Part shown: positions 49,066 to 61,569 of the stretch, piece by piece
Layout: every line of letters starts with the position of its first letter
Position numbering within the stretch: the stretch's first letter is position 1
NCBI GenBank assembly: GCA_036874045.1
Contig: CM072341.1
Location: 17,930,501-17,994,500, forward strand
Length of the DNA stretch: 64,000 bases
Direction of reading: 5' to 3'
Origin: Cymodocea nodosa
Lineage: Eukaryota > Streptophyta > Magnoliopsida > Alismatales > Cymodoceaceae
Translations under genes and position numbers: made by a program
The notes under the pieces: model-generated
Told to the model about the DNA's origin: nothing
Seen by the model: only the letters and a program-made list of their open reading frames with translations
The model's database searches: none

Positions 49066-50129
49066 AAATTTTCTTTTTTTTGGCCCTCTTTCTTTTTCGC
49101 CTCTTTCTTAAGGATACAAATCATACCCTCAGACTCTTGAGTAATTCTAGTAAATGTGGAAAGGAGGACGTCAAGCGGGGGAATAATTAATCATAGATAC
49201 AATTAAGTTGGTTGAGTGAAATGGTAGATACAATTTAGTTAGATGCATAAAGTAGTAGCTGGCAAGCATAGAAGGGCGACTTATTATTGTGTAGTTGTAA
49301 TTTGAGTCATGGAAATGGGCAAACCATTTCACAAGTAAAAACTACTGTTTCCATTACTTACCATGCGAGCTGGAAATGTCCAAGAATAGAAAGGCGAACC
49401 ATTTTCAGATAAATTTCGTGGTAGTTAAAGGTGTTGGGGGTACGAAGAGGACATTTACTTTATTTCATTATTTGGCAAACGCCTCAATATTCTCTCTCGA
49501 GACCAGGGGAGTTTCTTGTATTTTCAACTTGAAAAAGAACCGAGTAGTGAGAAAATTCTACAGTGCAGCTGTAGACAGACATTTGCTGAATTATGTATGC
49601 TTGTTTTTACTTTTCCTTGTTCTCTTATTTTCGTCTTCCACCAGGATTGCTCATGTACCCAGCAAAAGGTGCTTCTAGTTAATGATGAAATGTTCTAACT
49701 TATTATCCTTTCTGTTAAGCTTTAATGGTTCATCTCTTGGTAACTTGTGAATTGATCAAGAAACAACTTGCAGTTATTAGAAATAGCCTTGGTGATGTAA
49801 TAAGAGTACTTGCATACGTATCAGTTGTAATCTTTTGTTACTTTTGAGACAGAAGAATACCTAAAGATGTACTTTAAAAATATGCTAAAAGTTATAAAAA
49901 ATGTACCAAAGATATGGGAAGATCTAGATTTTGTTTAGACTTGAATTTGCTTATATGCCAAGAATTGGATGACCTTGTACTAAAGGAAGTGCATGTTTCA
50001 TTACCTTCGAAAAATTGGTATTCTCAGGCTTAACCCAGAATTTATACTTATTGATCTAAGTCTAGCCTTGTAAGACAGACATTTGAAGATTTTGACATTT
50101 ATTCTTATTGATTGAGAAGGTGATTTGTT
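49066..50129. other. Intergenic, no gene recognised
   Basis: No coding region, RNA gene or classified repeat is supported. The plus-strand open stretches at 49376-49698 have no recognisable motif. Confidence 0.4.
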
Positions 50130-50420
50130 TGGTTGTTACTTAGATATCTCAAACGTTTAGGAGACTTTAGACAATTAGTTCATATACAAAACCAGTTCAT
50201 TTATGGCCTCAAGATGGTCCATTGTTGAGGTACTCATGTGTGCTAAAGTGCATTAAGGGCACAATTGGTCAAGGTCTTACCACAGGAAGAATGCATATCT
50301 TCATGTTGAAACCTATTCATATTCTGACATAGACGAACATTTAAAATGATGTGATTGGGTCTTTATGGATGGAGATCAGTTTTTATGTGCAGTTTCTGTC
50401 CATGGATGATGCCAATCTTA
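50130..50420 (+). mobile_element. Ty1/copia RNase H remnant
   Basis: Around 50240-50330 the plus strand reads like CIKGTIGQGL followed in another frame by NAYLHVETYSYSDID. This is the copia RNase H entry (usual form YLKG..G.GL.......L.VE.Y.DADW). About 100 residues or fewer remain, with frameshifts. Confidence 0.4.
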
Positions 50421-51051
50421 CTAAGAAACTTTACCCTCTCTGTTAGTGGAATAATGTTCATTTTCTGCACTAACTTCAAACTTGAATTTAAGTAAGCAAA
50501 AGGGACGCGACTAGAGATAGGGTGGTGATTTCTTCCAAAAAGAAAGAAGACGAGATTATTTTAAGATACTCTCTCCTTGGATAGAAGATCTTTTGTTATA
50601 GTTCTTTTCTAAATATAATTCTGGATCACTCTAAGCTAATCAATTATTTTGTCATCCTTTTTTCTAAGATTTCCGTCCATGAAATATGATTATGCCTGGT
50701 CGCCAACCAGATATATCTTGCAACTAGATTCCTTCAGAGCCTGGTGTACCAAAGAAGTCAGATGATGTTACCTTGTGATCTTATTCTCCAAAACCATATT
50801 CCGTTCCCTACTGCTTCCCCCTTTTGTAGAATTGCCTACTGCAATTACCCTTTTAGGTAATTCTGGTACCATATTTAGCAGAAAATATTCTCATTATAAT
50901 AACTTGCAACATGACCTTTATGACATGGATAAAATTACAAGCAGTAAACTAGAACAAAAATAGCTTCCTATTTCTTTGGTAAATTACTAATAAGGTAGAT
51001 GGAAAACAGAGTAGATTCCTTCTTCTTGATACAAAAGCAATGTGGTAACGC

Positions 51052-53145
51052 TCAGTACTTGTAGTTCTTCACAAACATGCCCTGTTTGGAATCCTCAGAT
51101 TCACCTTCACCTGTGTACTTCCCTAGCTGAGCCAGGGAGTTAGCCCTGGCTCGTACAAGTAGGGCTTCTTGGGCAGCCTTCACGTTCTCTGGCAGTCCAG
51201 CCCATGTCTTTAAGCAGGTGTTTTGGAGTGCTCTGGCATATGAGAATGACACATGCCACGGATTGGGGCTCTGGTTCATGGCATTCAAGTTCAAGGTTGC
51301 TTCAACTTCAGATTGTCCACCAGAGAGGAACTGAGGTATCATACAGAAAAAATTATCTTAGCATTTCACATCATTTCTTCTGTGCATCTACACTTCAACA
51401 TTAATGTTATCAGACAGAGAGTGGGATATAGAGAGAAAGAACTTGCCATGATGCCTGGGACAGATGGTGGGATTCTCCTGTGAAGAAGCTTGAGAGTGTA
51501 ATCTGCAACCTGTTCAGGGCTTGCTTTGTCTTTGCACTCTGCTCCAGGCGTGACCATGCTGGGTTTGAGGAGAATTCCTTCAAACATAACGTTGTTCTCT
51601 GCTAGGTAAGAGAAGACTTCTGCCCAGACCTTCTGGGCAACCTCAAAAGTCCTTTCAATAACATGATCACCATCAAGCAAAATCTCAGGCTCAACAATGG
51701 GAACCAGACCATTGTCCTGCAGGGCAAGATGAATCTGTCATATCCTTGGTCTGACAACAAACAGCAGTGGTTCTCAACTCGTTGAGGCACCTACCTGACT
51801 GATAGCAGCATAGCGAGCAAGACCCCAGGCAGCTTCCTTCACGGCAAGTGCTGATGGACCATTTGGAATGCTCACAACCGTTCGCCTGCATAATGAAGTG
51901 ATGTTATTTAAGAGTGGCTGATCTAGTGTTCACAGCAGATTTACTTGGTTGGTGCTTCTTGTAGGGGCAGGCGTAAGCTGACGATATCATGGTGTGAGTA
52001 AAATAATTTATATTGAACGAAGAAATAGAGATGGAGAGGCAGTTAAATCCTCTACCAGATCTGAGGGTGAAAAAGAAACATTTAAGTTCAAACAGAGGAA
52101 CTCTGGAAGTGAGAAAGATCTCATTTTTGGATGATATATTGGGTTCATTTGGATTTTTTTTTTTTTTTTGCTAAACCGGGTTTATTATTATTGGCTTGTA
52201 TTGATCTCCCCTTGAGACTTGGAATTGAGTTTCCAATTAGGTGGGTGGAACATAAGATTGCGGTTATTCAAAAATGGAATTGTGTAGAAGAATACAACAA
52301 TGGTATGATACTGAAAATATTTTCGTGCAGAGCAGAATGCAAATTTGAAAAGACAAGTTGACAGTAAGAGACTCAAGTACCATCCTGATCAAAGAGCTTG
52401 CTTACCATTTGGCAAAGCGAGCTCCTTGCTGGTAGTAAGCAGCGGAGCGTGAGGCAAGTCCATCCAGACCTTGGCACCAAGATTCATCGTTGGAACCGAC
52501 GAGAGGGACTAGACCCTGGGGAACAAGTACCAATCAGCGGGAAAAGATCAATCAAAATCACATGCCAAGAAAGAAATCTGTGTTTTCATGGAACAGCTAA
52601 CATGGCAGTGATCGATTACCTTGTCAACCTTGATCCCGGGAACAATGCCCTGGTCAACGAGGACATCGACCATCCTCTTGCCTTCGGTGGTGGACTGGTA
52701 CAGTGTCTCCTCGAAAAGGATGGCTCCTGATATGTAGCTCCCGAGAGCAGGAGCTGAGACCAGGAGCGTCCTGTAAGCCTGGCGGTTGGCTTCCGTGTTC
52801 TCTAGCCCGATCGACGCCAGCCTCTTCCCACACGTTGCGTTGGATTCATCCATTGCCAGTATACCACGACCTGGCGATGCAACTGTTTTCTGCACTCCCA
52901 TATGCACACACCCTCGATAGATAATTTCCCCACTCACTCTAAATAAATAAATAAGCTTGTCGGCGGCTTACCGCGGTTTTGACGAGCTCATCGGCGTAAG
53001 CGGTGGCACGGACGGTGAAGGTGGCGGCGCGGTGGGAGCGGACTGCTGCCACCGAGGCTGGCGGTTGGCAAAGGGCTTGGCCCTTCACCCATTCCGACTT
53101 GCCAAGGACGGGGGAGGAGGACTTGAGGAGGCTCGCAGACACCAT
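51052..53145 (-). CDS. FBA: Chloroplast fructose-bisphosphate aldolase, class I
   Basis: Exons on the minus strand: 53145-52972, 52889-52620, 52515-52406, 51885-51795, 51716-51447, 51330-51052 (TGA at 51054-51052), giving 397 residues. The enzyme joins and splits triose phosphates and fructose 1,6-bisphosphate, and the seven-carbon equivalent, in the Calvin cycle in the stroma. Residues 1-46 form a Ser/Ala-rich transit peptide, with mature sequence from about [12 protein letters not shown]. Family motifs follow in order: [59 protein letters not shown] with the Schiff-base Lys at residue 266, [16 protein letters not shown], and the C-terminal MFVKNYKY. All introns are GT-AG except 51446-51331, which uses GC-AG (ATG|GCAAGT...CAG|TTC). 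The reading frame is intact throughout. It is transcribed toward the S28 gene. Confidence 0.96.
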
Positions 53146-53247
53146 CTTATCTTCTCGTTCTTAGCTGTGGTCGTAGTCGTGGTCGTGGTCGTGGTCTTCT
53201 CCCCCTCAAGCACGGTTGCTCGCGGCCTTCACCCCTCCCTCGCCCCA

Positions 53248-53255
53248 TATTTATA
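53248..53255 (-). promoter_or_regulatory. TATA box of the aldolase gene
   Basis: TATAAATA on the minus strand lies about 105 bases upstream of the ATG at 53145. The leader between them is CT/CG-rich and contains an ACGACCACGACCACGAC repeat near 53170-53195. The position and wording are typical of a strong plant core promoter. Confidence 0.65.
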
Positions 53256-56200
53256 ACTCCACCGTTCTCATGCGTCTCAAGCCGATGATGATGTGCTTCA
53301 TGAGGCTGAGAGCCATCGACCAATTGTTGGCTTCCGCGTGTACGCCAACTCGAACCAGTCTGCTTCAATGACAACAACAGCGAGATAAGTTAACGTCAAA
53401 GGTTAAACTTCAATTTAAATCCCAAACCAACCATTATGAAGAAAACAATAACAGTTGAAATCGCTGCTGTCACAAATCGGTTGCTTGATCGCGATGGATG
53501 GGTTCGCTCCAGTACGGGCCAGGAAGAGGACCTACCAGTGTTGCATTGGACACCATCCATCGGTTCGGAAGGAAGGAAACAAATCCGCTACGCTGACATG
53601 CGAAGCGTTTCGCACCGTTCTTCTGGAATTTCGCAATCCACGGGTGCAGAATGTGAGGTCGTGTTTGCTTGCCTCCCCCCTCCTTGTTACCAGATTTCCT
53701 CTCGTTTTTTACACTGCGACGGGGAAATAAATAAATATCCAAGATCCAAGCCGACGGCTCTGCAATTGCCACGCCTTGGAAGAAGATGGTCGATGGTGTC
53801 TCATCTCACCACCACCACCCATCGGCTAATCAATCCAGCCAGTTATCATTTACTGGTCTTCTACGTCCTCGTGGAACAAGTCATGGAACCAGTGGATGAG
53901 AATTATAGCTTCGCGCTCCATGTAATTAATTGATTAATAATTGTAGCTGTGACTTTAAAAGCGCATGGGTAGGTACATGTGGAACTGATAGAAGTTAGTT
54001 ATAATACTAAAGTGGCTGGTTCTTCCATAGTCTAGTCCAGTCTGGACTTGTAGATCGACTGGGTTGGACTGGGCTGGTTTCTGAGCTATTGGGCTAATAT
54101 CTATTGAGAGATCCAAGACCGGCTAAGCCTAAAAAGTCGTCGGCCCCGTCCTGCGCTTCCTCCAATGATCCAATCCTCCGGATAGCTCATGGAAGGCATT
54201 TCTTCTTCTTTTTTTCCCCCTCTTTTGAATTGTAAAAACGGAAAACAATGAATGATGTCTAAACAGAACTATGCCTTCAATGAAAAATAACAGTTCGGGC
54301 AATGGTTATAAAAGAAATTTTATAAAAGAGGTGGGGAAATTGGTACGATAAAACCAGCACAAGCTGTAGAAATCTTTTTATATAAGCTGCGTCTGCAAAA
54401 ATATGAAGCCATTGCAGACTTAAACCTCTTCAGTTCGTCCGAAGGAAAAAAAAAAAAACCCGAATCTGAAGGCAAAAGGTGAACAAATCCAATTAAAACC
54501 AATCCTCTCATTCACAAGAGGGTAGAAAGGATTCCAATTAAAAATTTCTCATTTCTAATTAACCAAGTATAATAGCTTAATAAATCAAAGATAATATATT
54601 CATAATTTTCAGCAAAATTTAAATTCCAGTAAACACAAAATTACAACCATGAAAAAAAATCACAAGCCAAAAGGTGAACGCTTGTCTCCTTTACCTATGA
54701 TTTTTTTTGTTACGTATGTATATCATGTAAATAAATAATAATGCTCACCTGCTTTTCTAGTTATTTGTAGGAAAGGAACTTAAAATTCAAATCCAAAGAA
54801 AACTTTTCAAAAAAAAGGATGGATGGTAAGATTTCAATAATAAACACTTGCATTTATCAAAAAAATGGTAAAAAGTTACAACTTTTATGTGCGTGGTCTT
54901 TTCTTCAACTCCTGCATTTTTGTTGCGGTGAACTGTTTGGAATAGTAAAGCATCGATTCCAATTTTCAAAAGGTTTGGTCTTGGTTACTTGAGAATTTTT
55001 ACCACGTCGAATTGCCACAACATACCACGAGAATCCTTTGGACATGTGAAAGTTCTGAAAAAGGGAGAGCTTTGCCTGCCATTGCCGAAAGCTTTAGATG
55101 CTCAGCATCCATCCTGCAAGTGATCATGTTGATAATATCATTAAAAATATCTGACAGGGTAAAAACTGAAATTGAAATTAAAAGCTGCTAACAAACATGA
55201 CCTTCGGAGGAGGGATCAAACACGTTTCTCGGAGACAAGGTGACGAGGAGAGCATGAGATCAAAGGACCAGATTGAGGGTGGACTCCCTAAGCAAGGAGA
55301 AGGGTTAGAGAAAGACCAGAGATGTTGACTGGTCAGAGACATATGGAACGGTGGAGGGGAGACAAACTCACAGCCACCGAACAAGGAGAAAAGCTGAGTG
55401 ACGAGGTCAAGTTGAGGGAGAGAGTTTGAGAATGACAATACTTTTTGTATCCCAGAAAAGAAAGCAAGGGAAATGTGAAATCATTTCCATAGAGGTGTTC
55501 TATTTAGATGGTATATGTGAGCATATAGCATTCTACGGAGGAAAGATAAAGCAAACATAGCTCATTCTACATGTATTTGGTCATGTCATGAGTAACTTAC
55601 GATCATAAATCACGATATTGAAAATGAATAATCTCGGATTGCAATTTATACGAACATATTCTAAAAGTAACTCACCTTTCTCTGAAAAGGAAACCTGGGC
55701 TTCGTCTTGGCCAGCATCTCTTTCTATAACTACAGAACGTTGAGTAGCAAATGACAAATGAAGCGGAGATCAGCTGATCATATTATGATATTAACGGCCA
55801 TGAGTAAGAACTGCAGCAGAGATTGACCAATAAATAATCAGAATATAACGGCAAATGCAGTGTTTAGTGTGGTACATTACAAAATTTTGGTTGATATGCC
55901 TTCGCGTTATCATGCATGGAACCTTTTCCAATTTGCCGATGATATAGTGATATACCAAACTTGCCAATGAAGAAGTAAGGGACATTCGTTTGCCTTCAAT
56001 TTCAATTTTCTGTACTAAAGAAATATAAAAAGCAATTATAAAAGGGAAAAAAATCCGTGGAACTAAATGAAAAAAATAAAAACAATAAAATACAGTAAAA
56101 AAATCTTGCACTAAACTGTATTTACAGGAAAAGGTAAAGAAATCACCTAGGAGGTTATAGTGAAGTTCCTTCGATCATCCAGGTAAGCGTGTTTTTCAAT

Positions 56201-56687
56201 CATGTTGGGAACAAGCGAGTGAGAAAAATAGACCAGCCTCAATTAGCTCTAAACATCCTTTTAGCAGCTCCTTCAGATTCATTACTAGATCAAACTCACC
56301 ATCCTGGATAGAATTGCAGCTGTTTCAGTCTGTATTCCCATAGCAAAAAGTCAATATGTATCCTTGACCCAGGAAAAAATTGATTCGCTATTTCTTCAAA
56401 CCACTGTTATTATTGTAAGTGGGCTGCTTCTACGTCTAGGTATTGACCACCTCAAGCCCCCCAACATTGTTGATTCTTGAAGACTGACATTTGCAGAAAT
56501 ATTCCCTGATATGAGAATCATAAATTAAGAATATAAGTTTATAAACAATCCAGATTGTTTTCAATAATGGTACAAAAATTTCTTCCACCACGTAATATTG
56601 GGAGGTCTTGTGCAAATGAAGTATGATTGTATGTGATTCAAAAAGGACATTAACTTGAAAGTCACATCAACTTTTGTTGTACGGATA
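53256..56687. other. Intergenic between aldolase and PPR genes
   Basis: No gene is supported. Open stretches at 53436-53933 (+), 53470-53772 (-), 55178-55438 (-) and 55791-56111 (-) lack family motifs and splice support. The first 150-200 bases next to 53256 are the aldolase promoter. The segment 55190-55440 is purine-rich on the plus strand and may be an old repeat. Bases just below 56688 are the PPR gene's 3' UTR. Confidence 0.4.
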
Positions 56688-59120
56688 TCACCAGTAATTG
56701 CCACACGAGCATATACCATCTTTAAAATGATGGTACCTCTTGCCATCCCTTACAATGATCTCTCTACCCACTGCTTTCGACATGAACATGATTGCAATGT
56801 GGCAGTCCCCACAGATTCTCAAGTTTTTGAGGACCCTAACCGTAGCTCCAGTAGGCAACTTCAGAAGCCCATACCCAACCGCAAGTTTCTCACTGTGTGT
56901 GGACAGAACATATTCTTTCTGCTCAAGTTCTACGTCATGCAATACAAACTTAGTATTAGGAACATAGCCCAGCTTTCTCATTCTAGCATTGAGTATTTTA
57001 AGGAAACGATATACTTCCAATGCCTCGGGATGATCAGAGTCATTAACACGAAACACATGCACCTTGTTTGCAACTTCAATCCAGCTGCATCCAGGTTCTT
57101 TTTTCACATGATTGTCTTTCATCAATTTTCTAACCCTGGCTACGCCATCCCACATTCCTATAGAAGCATACATGTTTGATAGCAGAACATACGTTCCATC
57201 ATGTTGAGGTGTCATCTCAAAAAGCTGCTCTGCTGCATGGATCCCGAGCTCCAACTCCCCATGGATTCTGCAATTAGATAAAACAGCTTCCCAAATGAGT
57301 GGACCAGGTTTAAAAGGCAGTGATCTTATGATCTCTTTTGCCTCTGTAATCTTTCCAGCCTTCCCCAATAAATCAATTAATCGAGCGTAGTGTTCTTCAC
57401 CTGGCTCAATATTATAGTCATATTTCATATAGTCAAAGTACATCAACCCTTCATCAACTAAGCCAGCATGATTACATGCTGAAAGAATTGTGAGAAAAGT
57501 AATCTTATCAGGATAGATACCCTCATGAAGCATTTCCTCAAAGAAATCAATTGCCTCGCATCCATAACCATGCTGTGCAAGGGCCCCAATCATGGCATTC
57601 CAGGAAATGAAATCTACACAAGGCATCACAAAAAACACAGCACGAGCAGCGTCCACTGCACCACATTTTGCATACATCGTTACAAGTGCATTACCGGCAG
57701 AGTTACTTGAATCATATCCATACAAAAGAAGCAAGCCATGCATCTGTCGGCCAAGTTCTAAAGCTCCAAGTCTTGCACAGGCAGCAAATGCTCCTGAAAA
57801 TATATAATCACATGGCTCGAATCCTTTGCCCCTCATTTGGATAAATAGCTTTAGTGCATCCTCACATAAACCATTTTGTGCAAAACATGAGATCATCATT
57901 GTCCATGTCAACAGGTTTTTATGTGGGATCCTCTCAAAAAGATCTAAAGCATCATTAATATTTCCTGAGCTCACATAACCAGTCAACATAGCATTCCAAG
58001 AAACTATATCTTTCATACGAATCTTGACAAAAACCTTATGTGCATCGCTGACCTTTCCACATTTTGAATATAGCGTCACAAGTACATTCTCCACAGGCAA
58101 TGCCGATTCCGGATCAAAATCGGGCCCAGCTCGTAAAATGTGAGCATGAACTGCCTTACCCAGCTTCAAAAATCCAGCATCAGCACACAATGTCAACACA
58201 CTAGTGTACGTGAATTCGTCAAAAGGAATTCCTTTTGATTGCATTCTCGAAAACATCTCCAATGCCTCTGAGAAGCAACCATATTTGACGTACCCAGATA
58301 TCATCGCGTTCCATACACTATCCAAGTTTTCTGTCATCCCGTTGAAAAGATGCCTTGCCGCATCGATATCGCCACTCCTCAGATACCCTACTATCATCGT
58401 AGTCCACGTTAACTCATCCCTATCACACATTCTACCGAACACCTCCTTGGCACAAGAAGCTCCCTCGGGACAACCACACTGCCAATAAAGTGCAATGAGA
58501 GCATTGGAAACGGACACGACACTTTCCGTACCGTACTTCACAGCAGCACAATGAAGCTGTCTGCACGTACCAATGTTAAGCTCAGCAACGGCCCCCACAG
58601 CACTGATAATGCTCGTCAGCGTGTAGTCATCCGGCCGGAAGCTATCCCTAATCATATCTCTGAATAACCAGAACCCACGTAGGCCCTCCCCCGCCCGGGA
58701 ATACCCCGAGATCATCGAGTTATAAGACACAGTGTCCCTCATCCATACAGGCGTCTCGTCGAACATCTTCTCCGCAGTCTTGTAGTCTCCTACGCTGAAG
58801 TACGCGTTTATGAGTGTGGTCCGGCCGACGATGTCCGGTTGAGGACTTTCGTCGAACAGCCGGCGAGCGGAGGGAAGGTCGCCGGACTTGAAGTAGAGAT
58901 CGATGAGGCGGTTGAGAATGTGGCTGCGAGGCTTGAAACCAGAGGCCACGATGTGTGCATGGAGGGCGCGGAGGCGGTGGAGGAGAGGAGTGCGAAGGGG
59001 GTCAACCAAGGAGAGTTGTTGGAGGTGGGTGGCGTATCTGTTGGCGACGACGGTGACATCGGTGGGTAAGAACGGGAGAAAAGCTGCGGCGGTGGCGGTG
59101 GCGATGGCATTTTTCATCAT
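56688..59120 (-). CDS. PLS-class DYW pentatricopeptide repeat protein, At1g25360-like
   Basis: A single intronless 810-residue frame from ATG at 59120 (a second ATG follows at once) to the stop at 56688. PPR proteins of this class bind organelle RNA, and DYW members specify C-to-U editing sites. After an N-terminal targeting-like region, repeats run from about residue 60 to 620. Examples are LINAYFSVGDYKTAEKMFDE, NAMISGYVKYGCFSEALEMF and NALVTMYAKCGAVDAARAVF. The E region follows, then the PG box (PGCSWIEV, near residue 676) and the DYW deaminase with HSEK (His742) and CGDCH (Cys770, Cys773). It ends CSCGNYW, so the final tripeptide is NYW rather than DYW. As I recall, the Arabidopsis relative ends CSCGNFW, so this looks like a family trait. 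The targeted organelle and editing site cannot be read from the sequence. Confidence 0.95.
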   Translation of the reverse strand: MMKNAIATATAAAFLPFLPTDVTVVANRYATHLQQLSLVDPLRTPLLHRLRALHAHIVASGFKPRSHILNRLIDLYFKSGDLPSARRLFDESPQPDIVGRTTLINAYFSVGDYKTAEKMFDETPVWMRDTVSYNSMISGYSRAGEGLRGFWLFRDMIRDSFRPDDYTLTSIISAVGAVAELNIGTCRQLHCAAVKYGTESVVSVSNALIALYWQCGCPEGASCAKEVFGRMCDRDELTWTTMIVGYLRSGDIDAARHLFNGMTENLDSVWNAMISGYVKYGCFSEALEMFSRMQSKGIPFDEFTYTSVLTLCADAGFLKLGKAVHAHILRAGPDFDPESALPVENVLVTLYSKCGKVSDAHKVFVKIRMKDIVSWNAMLTGYVSSGNINDALDLFERIPHKNLLTWTMMISCFAQNGLCEDALKLFIQMRGKGFEPCDYIFSGAFAACARLGALELGRQMHGLLLLYGYDSSNSAGNALVTMYAKCGAVDAARAVFFVMPCVDFISWNAMIGALAQHGYGCEAIDFFEEMLHEGIYPDKITFLTILSACNHAGLVDEGLMYFDYMKYDYNIEPGEEHYARLIDLLGKAGKITEAKEIIRSLPFKPGPLIWEAVLSNCRIHGELELGIHAAEQLFEMTPQHDGTYVLLSNMYASIGMWDGVARVRKLMKDNHVKKEPGCSWIEVANKVHVFRVNDSDHPEALEVYRFLKILNARMRKLGYVPNTKFVLHDVELEQKEYVLSTHSEKLAVGYGLLKLPTGATVRVLKNLRICGDCHIAIMFMSKAVGREIIVRDGKRYHHFKDGICSCGNYW

Positions 59121-61569
59121 TCATTCATTCTTCATGCTGGAGAACCGCAAAACATCAAACATGGACCGAAAGCAGTCTCGGAGTTTTCACCCCCTAAATA
59201 TTTCATGGTAATTTTTGAATGACGAACTAACTAAGACCTCAACAGGATTTAAAATTTGATAAAAACAACAAATATTTCTGCTTATGAACTGGAAAGTAAA
59301 TTAAAAATAACCATGATAACGTTCGAGATGAATTAAGAATAACCATTTTGTTATTACTTTGATAAGGATGATGTTTTTGCGTTTTCCAAGATTGTAATCT
59401 ATGAGAACTTAACTTTCGTTTGATTTCTAACTTGACGCTGATGAATACTTTTTTGAATGAGTGTATTTGAACACCTTTGCTGTGGCTCCCTTGAACTCTA
59501 TCATCGTAAAAAAATTGATAAATCTATGTTATTAAGGTGGACACGATTTATCCAACATATTCCATATGTATTCATTTATCTTCGGAAATATACACTTATT
59601 CGGAAGGAATTAATAAATATATATTGTTAAGAGTATATTTGTGTCCTTAGAAAATAAAGTTTTAGAAAATTTGAGAAAATCAAATAAAAAAAATTCAAAA
59701 AATCTACAAAAATAATAAATATCTGTGCATGTTAATGAATTTGAAAGAATGTAACAATATTTAATGAAAATTAAAGAATACATTACATAATGTAATAAAG
59801 GTTTAGAACTTTTAATAAAATAAAATATACAAGTATATAAAATCTATAAAGCCTGATAGAAAGTCGATAATGTCTAAATATAGGTTATTGAAAAGTATTC
59901 AAAATTGTTGTCCCTCCCTTATATCATTCATAATATTTTATTGTAATTTATTTACAATTTCTTTTTTACATTCTTAGTCATTCTAACATTATGTATAACT
60001 TTTTTGTCTCTTTCTTTAATGAATCGTATATCATGAGTAGTGTTATCTTTAATTAATTCATTTTCAATATTTTCAAGTAAATCTATTATATTTATTTTAC
60101 ATAGAAATTTATGAATAAAAAAATATTAAAATAATTTTAACTTGTGTTTCAAAAAAAAACATGTATTACTGTAAAATAAAATAAAAAAGTTTTATGACTT
60201 CAAATGTATACTTAATCATCTACTTAACTACGTATGTTTATAGTTTACAATGTTAATTAAAAATTAATTAACATTATATATTATTAAATAATATTTAATT
60301 TCTTAAAATAGATAAATAAATTATAATCAATTTAAATAACCAATGCTTACCAAATAAATTTTTATTGTTTAAAATGAAATAAGAATACACATAATTATAG
60401 TAGTGGGCTAAGCAATCAAATTAAACAAATTAGAAATGATTGAATACTAAATTAAATGGAATCTATTTCCATTTGTTTCTATTTGCCTAAATAGGTGAAG
60501 TCTGAAAATTCATTTTCATCCTACAAAACCTTCCCTAAATCATAGCTACTCTAAAAAATTAATTTTGGCTACTCACTCAACTGCTTACTATCAAGTAGGT
60601 TGGTTGAATGGATGATCACTTTACATCAATGTCTTAAAGTGGTGCCCTTAGAAAATTTCAAAGTCACCTCTTATTTTATTACTACTGATTTTTTAAAACT
60701 TAAATTGTATCCTATGATTAATTAATCCAAGATACGATCTATTATATGCTAAAAATCTAACTTAATTGACGTCATATTCGTCAAAATATTTTGATAACAA
60801 TGTCTTAAGTTTAATAAAAAGTAATGAATTTTAAAACATTCAAAATACATATTAATACTTATCTGATTAAAATAAAAGTTTATAATATATTTACAATAAG
60901 ATCATTTTTATCCTCCCATGTTTAAAAAATGTGTTAGTGGGCACTTATAATTTTTATTATGAATTTAACATATTTTAAATATTGCCAATAATATTTAATT
61001 AAAATTTTAACGTTAGAAACTTATTTAGATCTCATTAAATTTTTTTTTATTTTACATTCTATATGATAGAAACACTTCTCTGCTTTTTTTCACAAATGTG
61101 CTTAAATTTTGTTACTTTTTTGATATTTCATTTTCTATTATTTTTGAAAAATTTAAATTTATTTTTTCTAAATTTTCTTAAATGCACAAATTGACCTTTA
61201 AAGAAATTTTAAGATTACTTTTTGATAGATTTAAAAGAAATCGACCTATAACAAATTCTACCCATCCAGAACAAATTGGGGGGGGGGGGGGGCAAGAGTA
61301 AAGGAATCCAGGGTAACTGAACCGAACGGAACAAAAATATATATAAAAAAAAAGGGTACAAAAAAGAAGAATAAACAGAAAGCATACAGTTCCAGAATCG
61401 ACGAGGAAGACGCAACGTAGCGCTGAGAGCCTGCAAATTAAACGTGAGTGGCGTGTGGGCGACAGGAAGGGAGCAAGCCGACGTAAGGGGGAGGAGAAGA
61501 AGGGGAGCGTCAAAGAGGATTCTGAGAAAAAAACCAGAGGAGAAATCGATCGACGCCGGGCCACCCGTG
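59121..61569. other. Intergenic region between divergent PPR and PHAF1 genes
   Basis: AT-rich DNA with no gene supported from about 59210 to 61260. From 61380 on it becomes GC-rich and forms the 5' leader of the PHAF1 gene. Open stretches on both strands at 61178-61821 are overlapping frames of this leader. A run of 15 G occurs at 61278-61292, and ATATATAAAAAAAAA lies near 61337. Confidence 0.45.

Noticed and set aside
53436-53933. 165-codon plus-strand open frame upstream of the aldolase gene
   Set aside because: No family motif, no plausible promoter or splice context, and overlapping open frames on the other strand. Treated as chance.
58808-59110. Open frame antisense or alternative-frame to the PPR gene N-terminus
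   Set aside because: GC-rich shadow frame of the real PPR coding sequence.
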